Source: Plumapathes pennacea (Eukaryota; Cnidaria; Anthozoa; Antipatharia; Myriopathidae). Taken from it: 64,000 nucleotides of DNA. Location of the stretch: the NCBI GenBank assembly GCA_964036295.1, contig OZ038468.1, positions 11,604,183 through 11,668,182 of the forward strand, read 5' to 3'. Below are positions 1-9,666 of this stretch, piece after piece; positions within the stretch are counted from its first letter, which is position 1; each line of letters opens with the position of its first letter. Both the position numbers and the translations under genes were made by a program. The notes under the pieces are model-generated. The model worked only from the letters and a program-made list of their open reading frames with translations, was not told where the DNA came from and did not search any database.

Positions 1-721
1 CAAAAAATTTGTCGTAAAAATGACCAAAACAATTCCTACAAATATTCACCTTTTTTCGATTTTTCGTATATTGACTTTTCAATAATCTTGACAATGAATT
101 TATAACACAATAATGCCCTTCATAAAGTGATAAATCTATTACTTTGTCGTCAAATTCTTCTTTTACAGGTCTTAATGGAACAAAAACTTCTTTCTCTCGT
201 TGACCTTCATCATATCCAACTATACAAATCTTATGTCCTGAATTATTTTTCTCAAAAATCAATGGTCCTTTCTTAATATCAGTTGGAAACTTGATACCTT
301 CCCAATTGAAATCTTTAACTTTCTCTCTCAAGGATGAATCTATCCTTTCAGGATGCTCTTTCTTTGAATTAAGTGCTCTCAAAATAGACCACTTGAAACA
401 TTCATCATCATTATTTTTTATGTTTATTACTGCTTTCTTACTCATTATTCTTTTTGGTAAATCTATATAAGTTCCTCCAGATATTGGAGTAAAATCATCA
501 ACTTCAATAGTTAAATATTCAACTTTCTCAAAAATCCAACCAGATCCACGATTAACAAATCTCTCTGACTCCTCCAACAAAAATTGAGATATTGTCTTGT
601 AAAACTCCTCAATATCAGTGCTTTCATAAATCTCCTCAATTTGACTCCTATATGATGATAAATTGATTCTTCTAAAAACTTTTGATCTTTAAACATCTTA
701 TAATCACACGACAACACAAAC
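1..721 (-). pseudogene. Polinton/adintovirus-like element: N-terminal part of the polymerase-B ORF, frameshifted and cut by the window edge
   Basis: The minus strand is open for most of this stretch and encodes a segment resembling the region that precedes the protein-primed type B DNA polymerase domain in cnidarian Polinton/adintovirus-like elements. Visible signatures are GSGWIFEKVEYLTIEV, then GGTYIDLP, then NDDECFKWSILRALN and, near the edge, a Cys pair in ICRNC. The polymerase catalytic motifs would lie beyond base 1. Two reading-frame breaks are seen: near 725, where the upstream ORF ends, and near 665-680, where the continuing homology changes frame. The stretch is AT-rich compared with its right flank. 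Family assignment rests on my memory of similar cnidarian proteins, not on an alignment. The copy looks like a relic; no restored product is proposed. Confidence 0.55.
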
Positions 722-1195
722 CTAACCTTGAATGGCTTCCAATATCCTTTTTTTATTTCTGTTAAAAAATGTTGGAATATCCATTTGTTGTTGTCCTCTA
801 ATCTTAATATTTTTAATTTTCCCACTAAGATACTCTTTCATTTCTGGCTCTGGTTGTTTTTCTTGTTCCTTTGATTTTGGTATAGATATTGCTTCCTTAT
901 TTCTTTTAATATAGTTTAATAGCTTCTTTGCACTGTCCCTAACTTTACCTTCTGGAATTACATTAATAAGTCCTTCACCAGCTCTTTTTAAACTCTTCAC
1001 AAACCAATCTAACCAACTTTCCTCTTTTCTTGGAGTAGGAATTGGTTTAACTCCTTCATGAATAATATTCCTAGATTTAGGTATTGGTTTAACTCCTTTA
1101 GGAAGAATAGTCCTTGGTTTAGGTATTGGTTTTTCAATCACTTTCTTCTCATCTTGAGCTCTTAAAATTGCTTCTTCAAGCTGTGGCTTATTCAT
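722..1195 (-). CDS. Upstream segment of the Polinton-like ORF with PIPKPR-type proline repeats
   Basis: This is an ATG-initiated 157-codon minus-strand ORF. It carries three proline-basic repeats (PIPKPR, PIPKSR, PIPTPR) spaced 17 residues apart. A tryptophan-containing amphipathic segment follows (ESWLDWFVKSLKRAGE), then a Lys/Glu-rich helix. That arrangement is typical of the N-terminus of the large ORF preceding polymerase B in cnidarian Polinton-like elements. The frame closes near 722, exactly where the homologous continuation proceeds in another frame, so this is probably the 5' part of one broken ORF and not a separate gene. Its function in the element is unknown. It lies at the right edge of the AT-rich block; from about 1330 the base composition and content change. 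Confidence 0.5.
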   Translation of the reverse strand: MNKPQLEEAILRAQDEKKVIEKPIPKPRTILPKGVKPIPKSRNIIHEGVKPIPTPRKEESWLDWFVKSLKRAGEGLINVIPEGKVRDSAKKLLNYIKRNKEAISIPKSKEQEKQPEPEMKEYLSGKIKNIKIRGQQQMDIPTFFNRNKKRILEAIQG

Positions 1196-1942
1196 TTTCC
1201 ACCTCCCTTTATACCCAACTCTTTTGCAATTCCTTTTCTAAGTTCATTTAAAGTGGTCATGTTTTGATTTATTACATTATGTTCTTAAGTAATTTTAAAA
1301 TTAATTTTTAAAAATCAAAAGTTTCTTAAGAATTAAAAAATGTGCTAGCATGAGGTTAGGTGAGGTGGGGTTTGTCCCAGAAGGTACATTTTCTAACTAC
1401 TGCAACTTTCCGCACGTACCAGAGAGCCACATCGAGACTGAGATGACTGACCTTGTAAGCGGTTCAGCAAACTGAAAGAAGTAATTCGTGACTTAGGCTA
1501 CTGTCGCACTCGTAAAAAACGACATTAATATCGACATTTGCATCAATTGAAGTGCAAACAGCGCTTGTCACCAAAAACATGTCAACAAGTTGCTACCATG
1601 CTGAGTTATTATCGCCTAAACTTTCTGGTGCGACCGGTGTAAAGTTCTTCGTATCTTCTAGTAGGAAGACTACACAGGATGCTTATAAATTGATCTTTAT
1701 TATATTGTCGCGTGTCTCGAATGAATACAGATATCAAAATCACTCTGATTATATTATATTAACTATAACTTATTAACGACAGGATTAACGATTAAGTGGT
1801 TAATGTAACAACCGGGCCCTTATAAATTTTCACGCACAGTCGGCTTTCGACAACTATACATTTTTAAACTAGGAGTTGCATAATGGAAGTAAAACAGTTG
1901 TTGCTTGTGGCATAGAAAACATGGACTACTGGACTAGTGAAC
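1196..1942. other. No recognisable gene
   Basis: This is the junction between the AT-rich Polinton-like fragment and the next inverted-repeat element. I see no coding signal, tRNA or repeat that I can name. Confidence 0.5.
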
Positions 1943-3702
1943 CCTTGGACCCTGGACTCTTTTTTGGACCTTTTTTTTTTTTTTTTTTGCTTTTTTTCTC
2001 CTTTTTCTTGAACAATGGGAGGGGTATGTTGCATTAGCCCATGATTTGCTTCAGAGAACCACAATTTTCTTAAAGTTAATTGTTTTACCCATAAATCGTT
2101 TTCTACGGTTTTTCAACTGTCCATTCTAATTTTTAAGAGTGCAAAAGAACACATCCCTTTCTTGGTTGTAGTTCCTCAGATGCTGCTCAGGACTTGCCGG
2201 CTGTTCACCGTCAATTTTACCGAAAGAATTAGGTATGTGTAAGGACAATTTTCTCATGTTAACACAAAATTGCTTGTTTCGGCTAGTACCTCAGGGCAGG
2301 CTCTGAAAGGCAAGGTGAAACTACGGGGGAAACTACAGAGGAAAGGGCCACAGGAGAGATGACCATAGCATTATACGTTCGATAAAGTTTAAAGTCAGTG
2401 TTGTCTTTTCAACAGTGCCGGGAGTCATGGCCGTCGTCAGTCCGCTCGTCACTCGCATCTAAACATCTGACATGTTCTTTAAGAATAGGCTTCGTCTCCG
2501 GAAACCTGTCATTCAAAGGCACTTGCGACCTTCTAGTTGTCTGTATCGGCGTCATCTGTGTCAAGTTTGGCGTATACAAATTAAGGCATTGGGAAACGGA
2601 ATTACAAAAAAAGAATGGCTGCTTTTTGTGTTATACAATAACAATAAATTATTTCCAGCCGGCTTTCCGGCTTTCAAGAACATTTTTTGCGTGCCTTTAC
2701 TGAGATGAAATATACACAAGAAGAATAATACACACAGACACACAGACACGCACACACAGACACACACACACACACAATAGCCTGCTGAATGTCATAAATG
2801 ACTGATCCCATTCACGAGGTTTTCTGATGACTCAACCTCCGTGCACGTAGATGTTTATAGATGTCTTCATCTCACTCGGAAAACAGTTAAAAACGGTTTG
2901 GATTAGGAAAACAGTGTAGGAAACGTGGTACAATTAAAGCTCCCGGAAGCGGATACCAGTAGGGAATTGAAAAAAGTATCCGTAACTAGAACTGTCCGCT
3001 TACGAGAATGAGTCTTGTTAGCGGCCACCTGCAGCTAAGGGGATGGGCGGACGCTTACAGGGGCTTGTGCTGCACACTCTAAACAAAGAAATCTAATCAA
3101 CACAACTGAAAAAGAACATGTTACAAAGTAAAATGAAACTCTGGCGTTAGAACGCAATTACATCCGGCTGGACAAAAGAACAGTTGGAGATTGAACTACA
3201 AGTTTATCGTTACCTCTCATGCTCTAATTGATTTTGGAACAAAACGATGTGTGAAATTGATTGATTGCAATTTGAGTCTCTAAAGTGATTGTTCCGTCAG
3301 TGTGTCGGCTTACGAGAGCTTAAAAGCAAAAGAAAAATCCAAATCTCACCCCCCAAAAGTGTCCGCCTCCGCTTACGGGAATGTCCGCCTGCAGGAATGT
3401 GTAAATACAGAGTTGGAGTGAGAATTTCGGGGTTTCGTAAAGGCGTCCGTAAGTAGAGCTGCCCGCTTACGAGAGTGTCCGCTCAGAGAGCTTTGACTGT
3501 ATAGAAAAAATCCGAAAAAAAAATCGCGGTTCTCTGAAGCAAATTAAGTGCAAATGCATCCATCTTCCCACCGTTCAAAAAGAAACAAAAAACCCGAAAA
3601 AACAGTTCAAAAAATAGTCCAAAAAAAATGGTCCAAAAACTGGTTCAAAAATGGTCAAAACGAATAGTCCACAAAATGGTCCAAAAGCGAGTCCAGGGTC
3701 CA
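1943..3702. mobile_element. Non-autonomous element with long imperfect inverted ends
   Basis: The left end (1943 to about 2066) and right end (about 3514 to 3702) are imperfect inverted copies. Both carry GGACCCTGGACTC at the outside, a run of GGTCC/A-rich units, then TTGAACRRTGGGAG and GCTTCAGAGAACC towards the inside. The interior has no long ORF. It contains degenerate repeats of a GTCCGCTTACGAGA-type unit (near 2995, 3300, 3375 and 3460). A target-site duplication was not resolved. Confidence 0.5.
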
Positions 3703-4540
3703 TGCTCTACTCTATGCGGTTATAGTGTAATTATGGTAATCATCCTGAATTAAACTTTGCTGTCACATTTTGATAAGCCTAAAACGAAAAGCTTTCGTTA
3801 CTAAACGAAGTGTGCAATATGTTTTATCCTAGAACCAGCATTTTAGTTGGTCTTGGGTCGAAACTATGTAGTAGTTTGCTGGCCAAGAAATCAAGTGAAA
3901 GAATTTTGCTAATCCAGGACTAGTTTAATCGAGCTTCGAACAACCGGACCCTGAACTAATGATTACGACTAGTATAAATCACTGGCATTTCCGAATCGTA
4001 TATGAAGCATGGTTGGCTGCTGCTCACAAGCTAAATGAAGTTAAATGTAACGCAAGGGAATTGTTGTGCGGATGTTTATTAGATCCACGACCTACAACAG
4101 TTTTAGTGAACAAGAACGACAAAAGCACACCTAGCGCGATCCGCTTTGAGACTATAGAATAAGTTTGTTAACCTGTGATAAGTAGAAGCATTGCACTTGG
4201 GTATGTTCTTGTCCTTATACCGTGCTAATAAAAAAAACACCAAAAAACTTGTAAACCGACTCAACTGATCTGAGCAAGCTCAGATACTAGAGGAAGTATA
4301 GTGTTGGGCTTCATCGACGTAACAAATAAACCGATCGTTAGAAGCCCTTCATCAGAGTGAAGCGATAAAAGGAAAAAGCCTTTAATTGGTTTTAAAAATG
4401 TTTATTTGTCGCTTTACCATGTACATAAATCACAGCTAACTAACGGCTCAATTTGTACGATAAGTATAGATGACAAATAACAAGTAATAGTGGCGTTTTG
4501 GATAATCACAACAGTTCATACACACACAAGCTGTAACTAA
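3703..4540. other. No recognisable gene
   Basis: I see only AT-rich sequence with short chance ORFs, lying between two inverted-repeat elements. Confidence 0.4.
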
Positions 4541-4752
4541 AAAGAGTGCCTCGTGACACTATGCGACGCAATTATACGAAAGCAATAGTACACCTTTTGC
4601 TGTTCATTAACGCAAAATACGCATTCATTTACGTCTATCGACAATCAATAACGCGAAGACACGTTCATTTACGCCACGATGCATTCATTTTAGAAAATAT
4701 CACTTTCAATAACAATGTTTGCATAATCTGAAGCGTTCAATTGCATTTTTCG

Positions 4753-5554
4753 GCAATCATTAGTGTCTTTGGTCATTCATTGGCAAACAACAAACTTTCA
4801 TTTGCGTGATCATTCATATCATTAGCACCAGTCGAATAGTCAAGTGCGCGAATAGGCAATCATTTTAACGATAATCACGTAAACAGGCATGCAATAGCAT
4901 TTCTAGGCAGCCATTAGCGCGTGCTGACAATCATTAACGCGGTCATACAATCAATTGCACATTTTCAAAAATTCATTAAACAAAAATGTATTTTCAATAA
5001 GAAATAGTGTTTTTTCGTCTCTTTTTCGAGGGTTTCCATGATCAGTTACTAGCCTTTTGTATTCTGTTGGTGGCATATCTACGGTTATCCTGAAAATCTC
5101 AATACATGTACATGTATCAGCGCTTGCCAAACGGAATACGTACATGTACAGGTATACAAATGAACTGTACAGTGCGGCATATAGGCATTTTGTTTGAAAA
5201 AAAGCTACGTAACCTTTGACTTATCATTGTGAAAGTGTAATCTATAGAACTATCTAGACATATTTCCCGGGAAAAAACACTATTTCTTATTCAAAATACA
5301 TTTTTGTTTAATGAATTTTGAAAATGTGCAATTGATTGTATTACCGCGTTAATGATTGTCATGCACGCGCTAATGGTTGCCTAGAAATGCTACTGTATGC
5401 CTGTTTACGTTTAAAAATGATAATGAACATGATTATTGTTAAAATGATTGCCTATTTGCGCACTTGACTATTCTATTGGTGCTAATGATATGAATGATCA
5501 CGCAAATGAAAGTTTGTTGTTTGCCAAAGAATGACCAAAGACACTAATGATTGC
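4753..5554. repeat. Fold-back element with arms of about 260-280 bp
   Basis: The left arm (4753-5015) and right arm (5273-5554) are inverted copies separated by about 260 bp. For example, GCAATCATTAGTGTCTTTGG on the left pairs with CCAAAGACACTAATGATTGC on the right. The arms are built from loosely repeated units such as CAATCATTAACGC and CATTCATTTGCG, and similar units continue leftwards to about 4560. There is no ORF. The right arm stops exactly where duplication block A begins. Confidence 0.75.
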
Positions 5555-6021
5555 AGGGATTCGATTTTAACGGCCAGCCTCAAACGATCTTCAGGTCAGT
5601 CCTGCCAGTACGGCCGTTAGAAGTAAAAACTCGTACCCCCAAGCAACTAAGAAGTCCAAGAAACCGGACTGCCAGTTCTTTAGACACCAACACCGGCCAT
5701 TGGTGCAACTCACCCTGTATCCGCCACTAGTTAGGTAGTTGCTTACAAAAGGTTTCATTAGTAGAATTTTGACTGAGGAGCCAATTGGGGCGGTTTGGTG
5801 GTTGGGCCGTTCCTTCGTTTTACGAAGAGGTTTACTGAGTAACCAGAAATTAATCGAGACTTTGATTGGGTGGTCCTACTCAGGAAACTAAGTAACCAGT
5901 TTGGAGTGGTTTAGGTGGTTGCTTACGAGACGTTTACACAAGTAATTTGATTGAGGAATCAATTGGGAAATTGTTCAGGTGCTTACATTATGCCCAATGA
6001 TTGTGGTCTGTACGCAAATGT

Positions 6022-6336
6022 ATGTCATGCATATTATTGGTTGTGATACTTTTAGAACTTGGTAACGTGGCAGCTTACCGGCAGACGGCGAACCACCGTC
6101 GCATGCGCTACACTGGTGAACCACTGGAGCTTTCCCGTTATTGCAAGTCCCGGGGGGACAACGAAAAGCTTGATTTCCACCCTCTGGACAGTAGTGATCC
6201 TCTGGACATGGTCCTGGATGAGAATCAGAAGTACGGTCTCAGAGACAGACAAATTTACAAACAGAAGACAGCAAATCACCGTTTAAAAGGTACAATCAAG
6301 AATAACAAGACCCATAACTCTATGTGCGCCCCGTAG
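6022..6336 (+). CDS. Small secreted protein with an RGD motif, copy A (104 aa)
   Basis: The first in-frame ATG after an upstream stop opens a 104-codon frame. The first 18 residues are a clear signal peptide (basic-poor, with a hydrophobic run ILLVVILLELGN and a likely cut after VAA). The mature part starts YRQTANHRRMRYTG and is basic and polar. It holds one Cys in YCKSRGDNEK, which includes an RGD tripeptide, and an acidic stretch (SSDPLDMVLDEN). A second TANHR motif follows near residue 84. There is no known domain. The copy at 40816-41130 differs at only 4 residues, and the first 75 codons are almost unchanged, so the frame appears to be maintained. It lies antisense to and just 3' of the Ig2 exon. 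An Arg-rich secreted peptide precursor is possible; the function is unknown. Confidence 0.6.
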   Translation: MSCILLVVILLELGNVAAYRQTANHRRMRYTGEPLELSRYCKSRGDNEKLDFHPLDSSDPLDMVLDENQKYGLRDRQIYKQKTANHRLKGTIKNNKTHNSMCAP

Positions 6337-6789
6337 TTTCGTTACTCGAGGCGGTCATGTTGTATTGCAAAGAAAAATGCACCTTGTTTTTGTTAATGTT
6401 CTTTGGCTAACTTTGAAGATGTCAAAGAAACATTTACAACTATTGACTCAAATCTAATGTTTTGACATAATAGAGACAAATCAGCAAGAAGCGATTATTC
6501 CCGTCCTAATGTGCTAACGTTTATCCATCATGGCCGCGCCATGAGTCCTGAAGGCACCAGTAAGCTTCGCTCTCCAAACCCTGTCATTCCAACGATCGAA
6601 ATGCAGATTCTCCTAATCTTGTCAGTATAAAACGGATGTGTGATGTAGAGTAATAATAGATAGTCTATTAAACAGCTTTCATCTGAGCAGGCTATCGAAA
6701 GCCAAGTTCTCTATACTGTATGATATATCTCTGGTGATAACTGAAGGAGAAAATCGAAGTTGATCACTTCAAAAATAGTGTGGCCTCAC

Positions 6790-7098
6790 ATATTTGAAGA
6801 AACATTGTCGTCTTGCTTAATCCATTAAAGTTGATTGCTACACACGTGTAAGTTCCTTCATCGGCCTGGGACACATTCTTTATCTCAAGCTTTGTGTCCA
6901 ATATAAGATCATGAACACAAAAATGGTTGATGGTGAAACGATGGTTTTCGCTAATACGCTTTCCTGCCGGATTTGAAAATACTATGATATCTGTGTGGAT
7001 GGCCTTGCACGTTATGTTGATGCTTCCTCCGAGGTACGCTACATGCCCTTCTCCGTCCAACTCGAAAGAGCTGATAACTGGCCCGTATCTTTTCTTGA
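6790..7098 (-). CDS. Ig2 exon, copy A (paralogue of the RTK second Ig domain)
   Basis: The exon is 309 bp, phase 1-1, with acceptor TTCGTTAG and donor GTGAGG. It encodes an Ig-like fold: Cys in INITCKAI, Cys in ADEGTYTCVAINFNG (the D-x-G-x-Y-x-C signature), and a final strand TTMFLQ. It differs from the copy at 41572-41880 at about 21 of 103 residues, clustered at the start, in the loop between the two cysteines and after the second cysteine. The frame and both splice sites are intact. No transmembrane or kinase exon is visible between here and the window edge, so the exon may belong to a tandem receptor, a soluble receptor or an orphan fragment. Confidence 0.75.
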
Positions 7099-7444
7099 CT
7101 AACGAAAAAATATTGATAAAAATTAGATATCTTAATTTCATACTTCTATATTAGTTTTATGAATACTAGCTTGTTTTACATTTTCTATCTCCTTTGTCTA
7201 ATCTTATGGGGTGGCCAAACAATGAAAGTTGGCTTGAGTTGGTTCAAAATTTGAGCTCGATCAAACTTGAGACAACTCGAGCCAATTCGCAAAGCTGGCT
7301 GGAGTTGGCAGTACCGTTTGGCCAGGGCTTTAGAGTTTGATCACTGGCTGATAAAATGGCTGAAATGTTTTTCAAAAAACAGTTTAAAGAAACAATAGAA
7401 AAACTTCCCCTTCCCCTCTCATCCCATTCTTTGCCTTTACTAAC

Positions 7445-7723
7445 CCAACACATTGACCATAACTGTCTCCGACGCAGTCCCATTATCATTGCTTCCAGAG
7501 CAGGTAAAGTTCCCCTTATCCTCAAGCTCCGCACTGGATATGGTGAGGCTCTCATTGCATGAACCTCTGGCGTATCTCTTTTCTTGTGTTTCAGTAAATG
7601 CAGCTCTACTGAATAGCCACTTAATATGGGCAGGAGGGATGGCCTTGACAGTACACTTGATGACAATATGATCGTCCACGAATTTTTCCTTCGGCCGCCC
7701 GTCTATGGTGAAGGTTGGGGGAC
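7445..7723 (-). CDS. Ig1 exon, copy A (paralogue of the RTK first Ig domain)
   Basis: The exon is 279 bp, phase 1-1, with acceptor GTTTCCAG and donor GTTAGT. It encodes an I-set-like Ig domain: GPPTFTIDG start, Cys in HIVIKCTVKA, Trp in HIKWLF, and DKGNFTCSGSNDNG with the second Cys. It differs from 42222-42500 at 10 of 93 residues while its splice sites are unchanged. It lies directly upstream of the Ig2 copy A exon through an intron of about 346 bp. No signal-peptide exon for this copy was found between 7.7 and 18 kb. Confidence 0.75.
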
Positions 7724-8133
7724 CTGGAAACAAGTACTTCAATATTGATGAGAGGAATATCTCATATTTCTATCTCCGTCTGTCTGTTTGTCTTCCCATT
7801 TAGTGTCTCTGTATCTGCTTGTCTCCCATGTCTACCCACCCATCCGTGTCTGCATCTATGTCTGCCTCTAAGAAAGTTGTACTTAATGGATTTAACGGTT
7901 TAGATTTTACGATTTTTCATGTTACCTGTACGATTTGACATAACGTGTGCACGGCCGTCCTTGGTGCATCCTGACTTGTAATTATCAAGTGAACGTCTTT
8001 TCATCAAGATACCTCCAGCTCCTTTGCCTGAAATTCAAACACAAGCACGATACATTGGGCACATATCGCCAGCGGCACCGCGAAAATGCGTTCTTGACGT
8101 TACTTCTGCTTGTCAACGCTTGTCGCCATGGCT

Positions 8134-8970
8134 GACAGAGCTGAATAACGCATGTCGGTGATGTCATTAAACATGGCGTCCCAAACAGTGCTGCTGATGT
8201 CCTACAAAGGCACGACAGTGCGTTTTAGACAAGCGCGGAAGAATTTTTTACAAAATGAATTTTAATACTACATCAAATCCTCTATTTGACACAATAAAAC
8301 TAAATCTTAACAGTTTAACAGTGAGCTCAACAGACGGCTTTCATTTCACTCGAGTGTCACTTCAACCCGCTTCAACCGTACACCCAGGTTTAATGCGCTT
8401 CTCTGCAGGACTCTTGAGAGGCAATCAGGATGAGAGAACATTGGGGTGGACCTCCTTAACTAGTAAAAGCAGGCACAGGAGCCAGGCGATGCTTGTGCCC
8501 TTTGTGATTGTTCATCTGGCAGTCACAAAGCCGGTCCCCCTGGACGTTTCTTCAGTCGTTTCGTTCTTCCTGTAGAGAAGATTTCGTACAGAAGATGCTT
8601 TCAGTGTTGTGGTACCTCACTAGGCTCGTAGTATGCAAGGAAGCTCCAACAAGCGGCAGTAGGAAGTCGGTACGCCGAGATATCTTGTTCCAAAGTTGTC
8701 CACTGATGTCAATTTACTGTTTACGTTTTTAGTGCACGAGTCGAATTTCTCTTAAACACACCCGTTTGAATTTTTTACAAACCGAATTCGGATAGATGAA
8801 CTCCTTTGTCTAATAACGTAAGAAAAAACCTTAACCCCCAAATACCGAGCTTAACCTCGGCGTTTCTTTCCATTTTTTGGTGTCCCGGCCATTTTAAATA
8901 GCCCGCAATTTTGCCCGCGTTCCATACCGCTGTCTTTGTGCGGCTGCGCAATGCGTTATTCAGCTCTGTC
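8134..8970. mobile_element. 837-bp non-autonomous DNA transposon with 20-bp TIRs and 9-bp TSD (Mutator-like?)
   Basis: The left end GACAGAGCTGAATAACGCAT (8134-8153) is the exact reverse complement of 8951-8970. The element is flanked by a perfect 9-bp direct repeat GCCATGGCT (8125-8133 and 8971-8979). The paralogous block at 42914-42922 has a single GCCATGGCT and no insert, which is a clean empty site. A 9-bp target duplication is characteristic of Mutator-like elements. No transposase ORF is present, so it would be mobilised in trans. Confidence 0.88.
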
Positions 8971-9666
8971 GCCATGGCTATCTAACTTCTCATAATTCAA
9001 GGTAAAATTTTACACCGTGTGCAAGCCTCGTTTTTCCTGTGCACAACCAAAGTAGACCGGAGACCCAAGCCTTCACGTTGCCATCTTACATTTCGATTTC
9101 GTTAGGAACAGAACGCCTCCTGTCACGCAAGGCTAGACAGTCGGTCGACCGTGTCAGTTTTATTAACGGATAACCGGCTTTTTATGCTCCAATGGCCACT
9201 TGTCACAAATGCCGATTGAGTCGCGAATTCGGCTAAAAATGGAATGGTCAGATAAACAAATCATGTTGTCGTTGTATTTGTAAAACCCGGGCACGGTTTG
9301 GTGCCTTTCAACTTTGCCGCACTTCCACTCCCGTAATCGAGTCGTCAACTTCAAGTTTCTTCATCAGTCTCTGACCAGAGATATGCTATACAGTATGGAG
9401 AGTTTAATACTTGATAGATTGCTCAGATAAAAACTAAATGAACAGTCAGATAATTTTTGTATTTTGAGCTCAAAAGTGAAAGGTCATTCACACAGCACAT
9501 TTTCGCAAAGTCAGATTTAATAAGATTCCTTATAATCACTTACTCAATCGACATGGTAGTGCTCCATGGCAAACTCAGCCAACGTCCCTGCAAAAAAAAT
9601 ATATTTTCCGCATATTTCGACTTTCACTTTTGTTGGTTATCGCTTTCGAGAACTGTCCGAACTATA

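Larger units (their letters stand above)
5555..9047. repeat. Segmental duplication block, copy A
   Basis: This block matches 40334-42990 in the same orientation from AGGGATTCGATTTTAACGGC to CTGTGCACAAC. It carries a secreted-protein ORF on the plus strand and two Ig exons on the minus strand. The only large difference is the 837-bp insertion at 8134-8970. In the stretches compared by eye, the noncoding parts look roughly 93-96 percent identical. Confidence 0.9.

Noticed and set aside
6052..6279. 75-codon ORFs on both strands over the secreted-protein ORF (also at 40846-41080)
   Set aside because: They lack a signal peptide or domain; the 104-codon plus-strand frame has a clear leader and explains the conservation better.
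6022..6336. The secreted protein as a classical amidated neuropeptide precursor
   Set aside because: There is no repeated peptide followed by Gly-Arg/Lys-Arg sites; the two TANHR motifs alone are not enough.
6790..7723. The copy A Ig pair as alternative exons of the main RTK
   Set aside because: It lies 3' of the last kinase exon, so it cannot be swapped into the same transcript by ordinary cis-splicing.
8255..8732. ORFs inside the 837-bp element as a transposase
   Set aside because: No DDE or zinc-finger motif; short overlapping frames consistent with chance.
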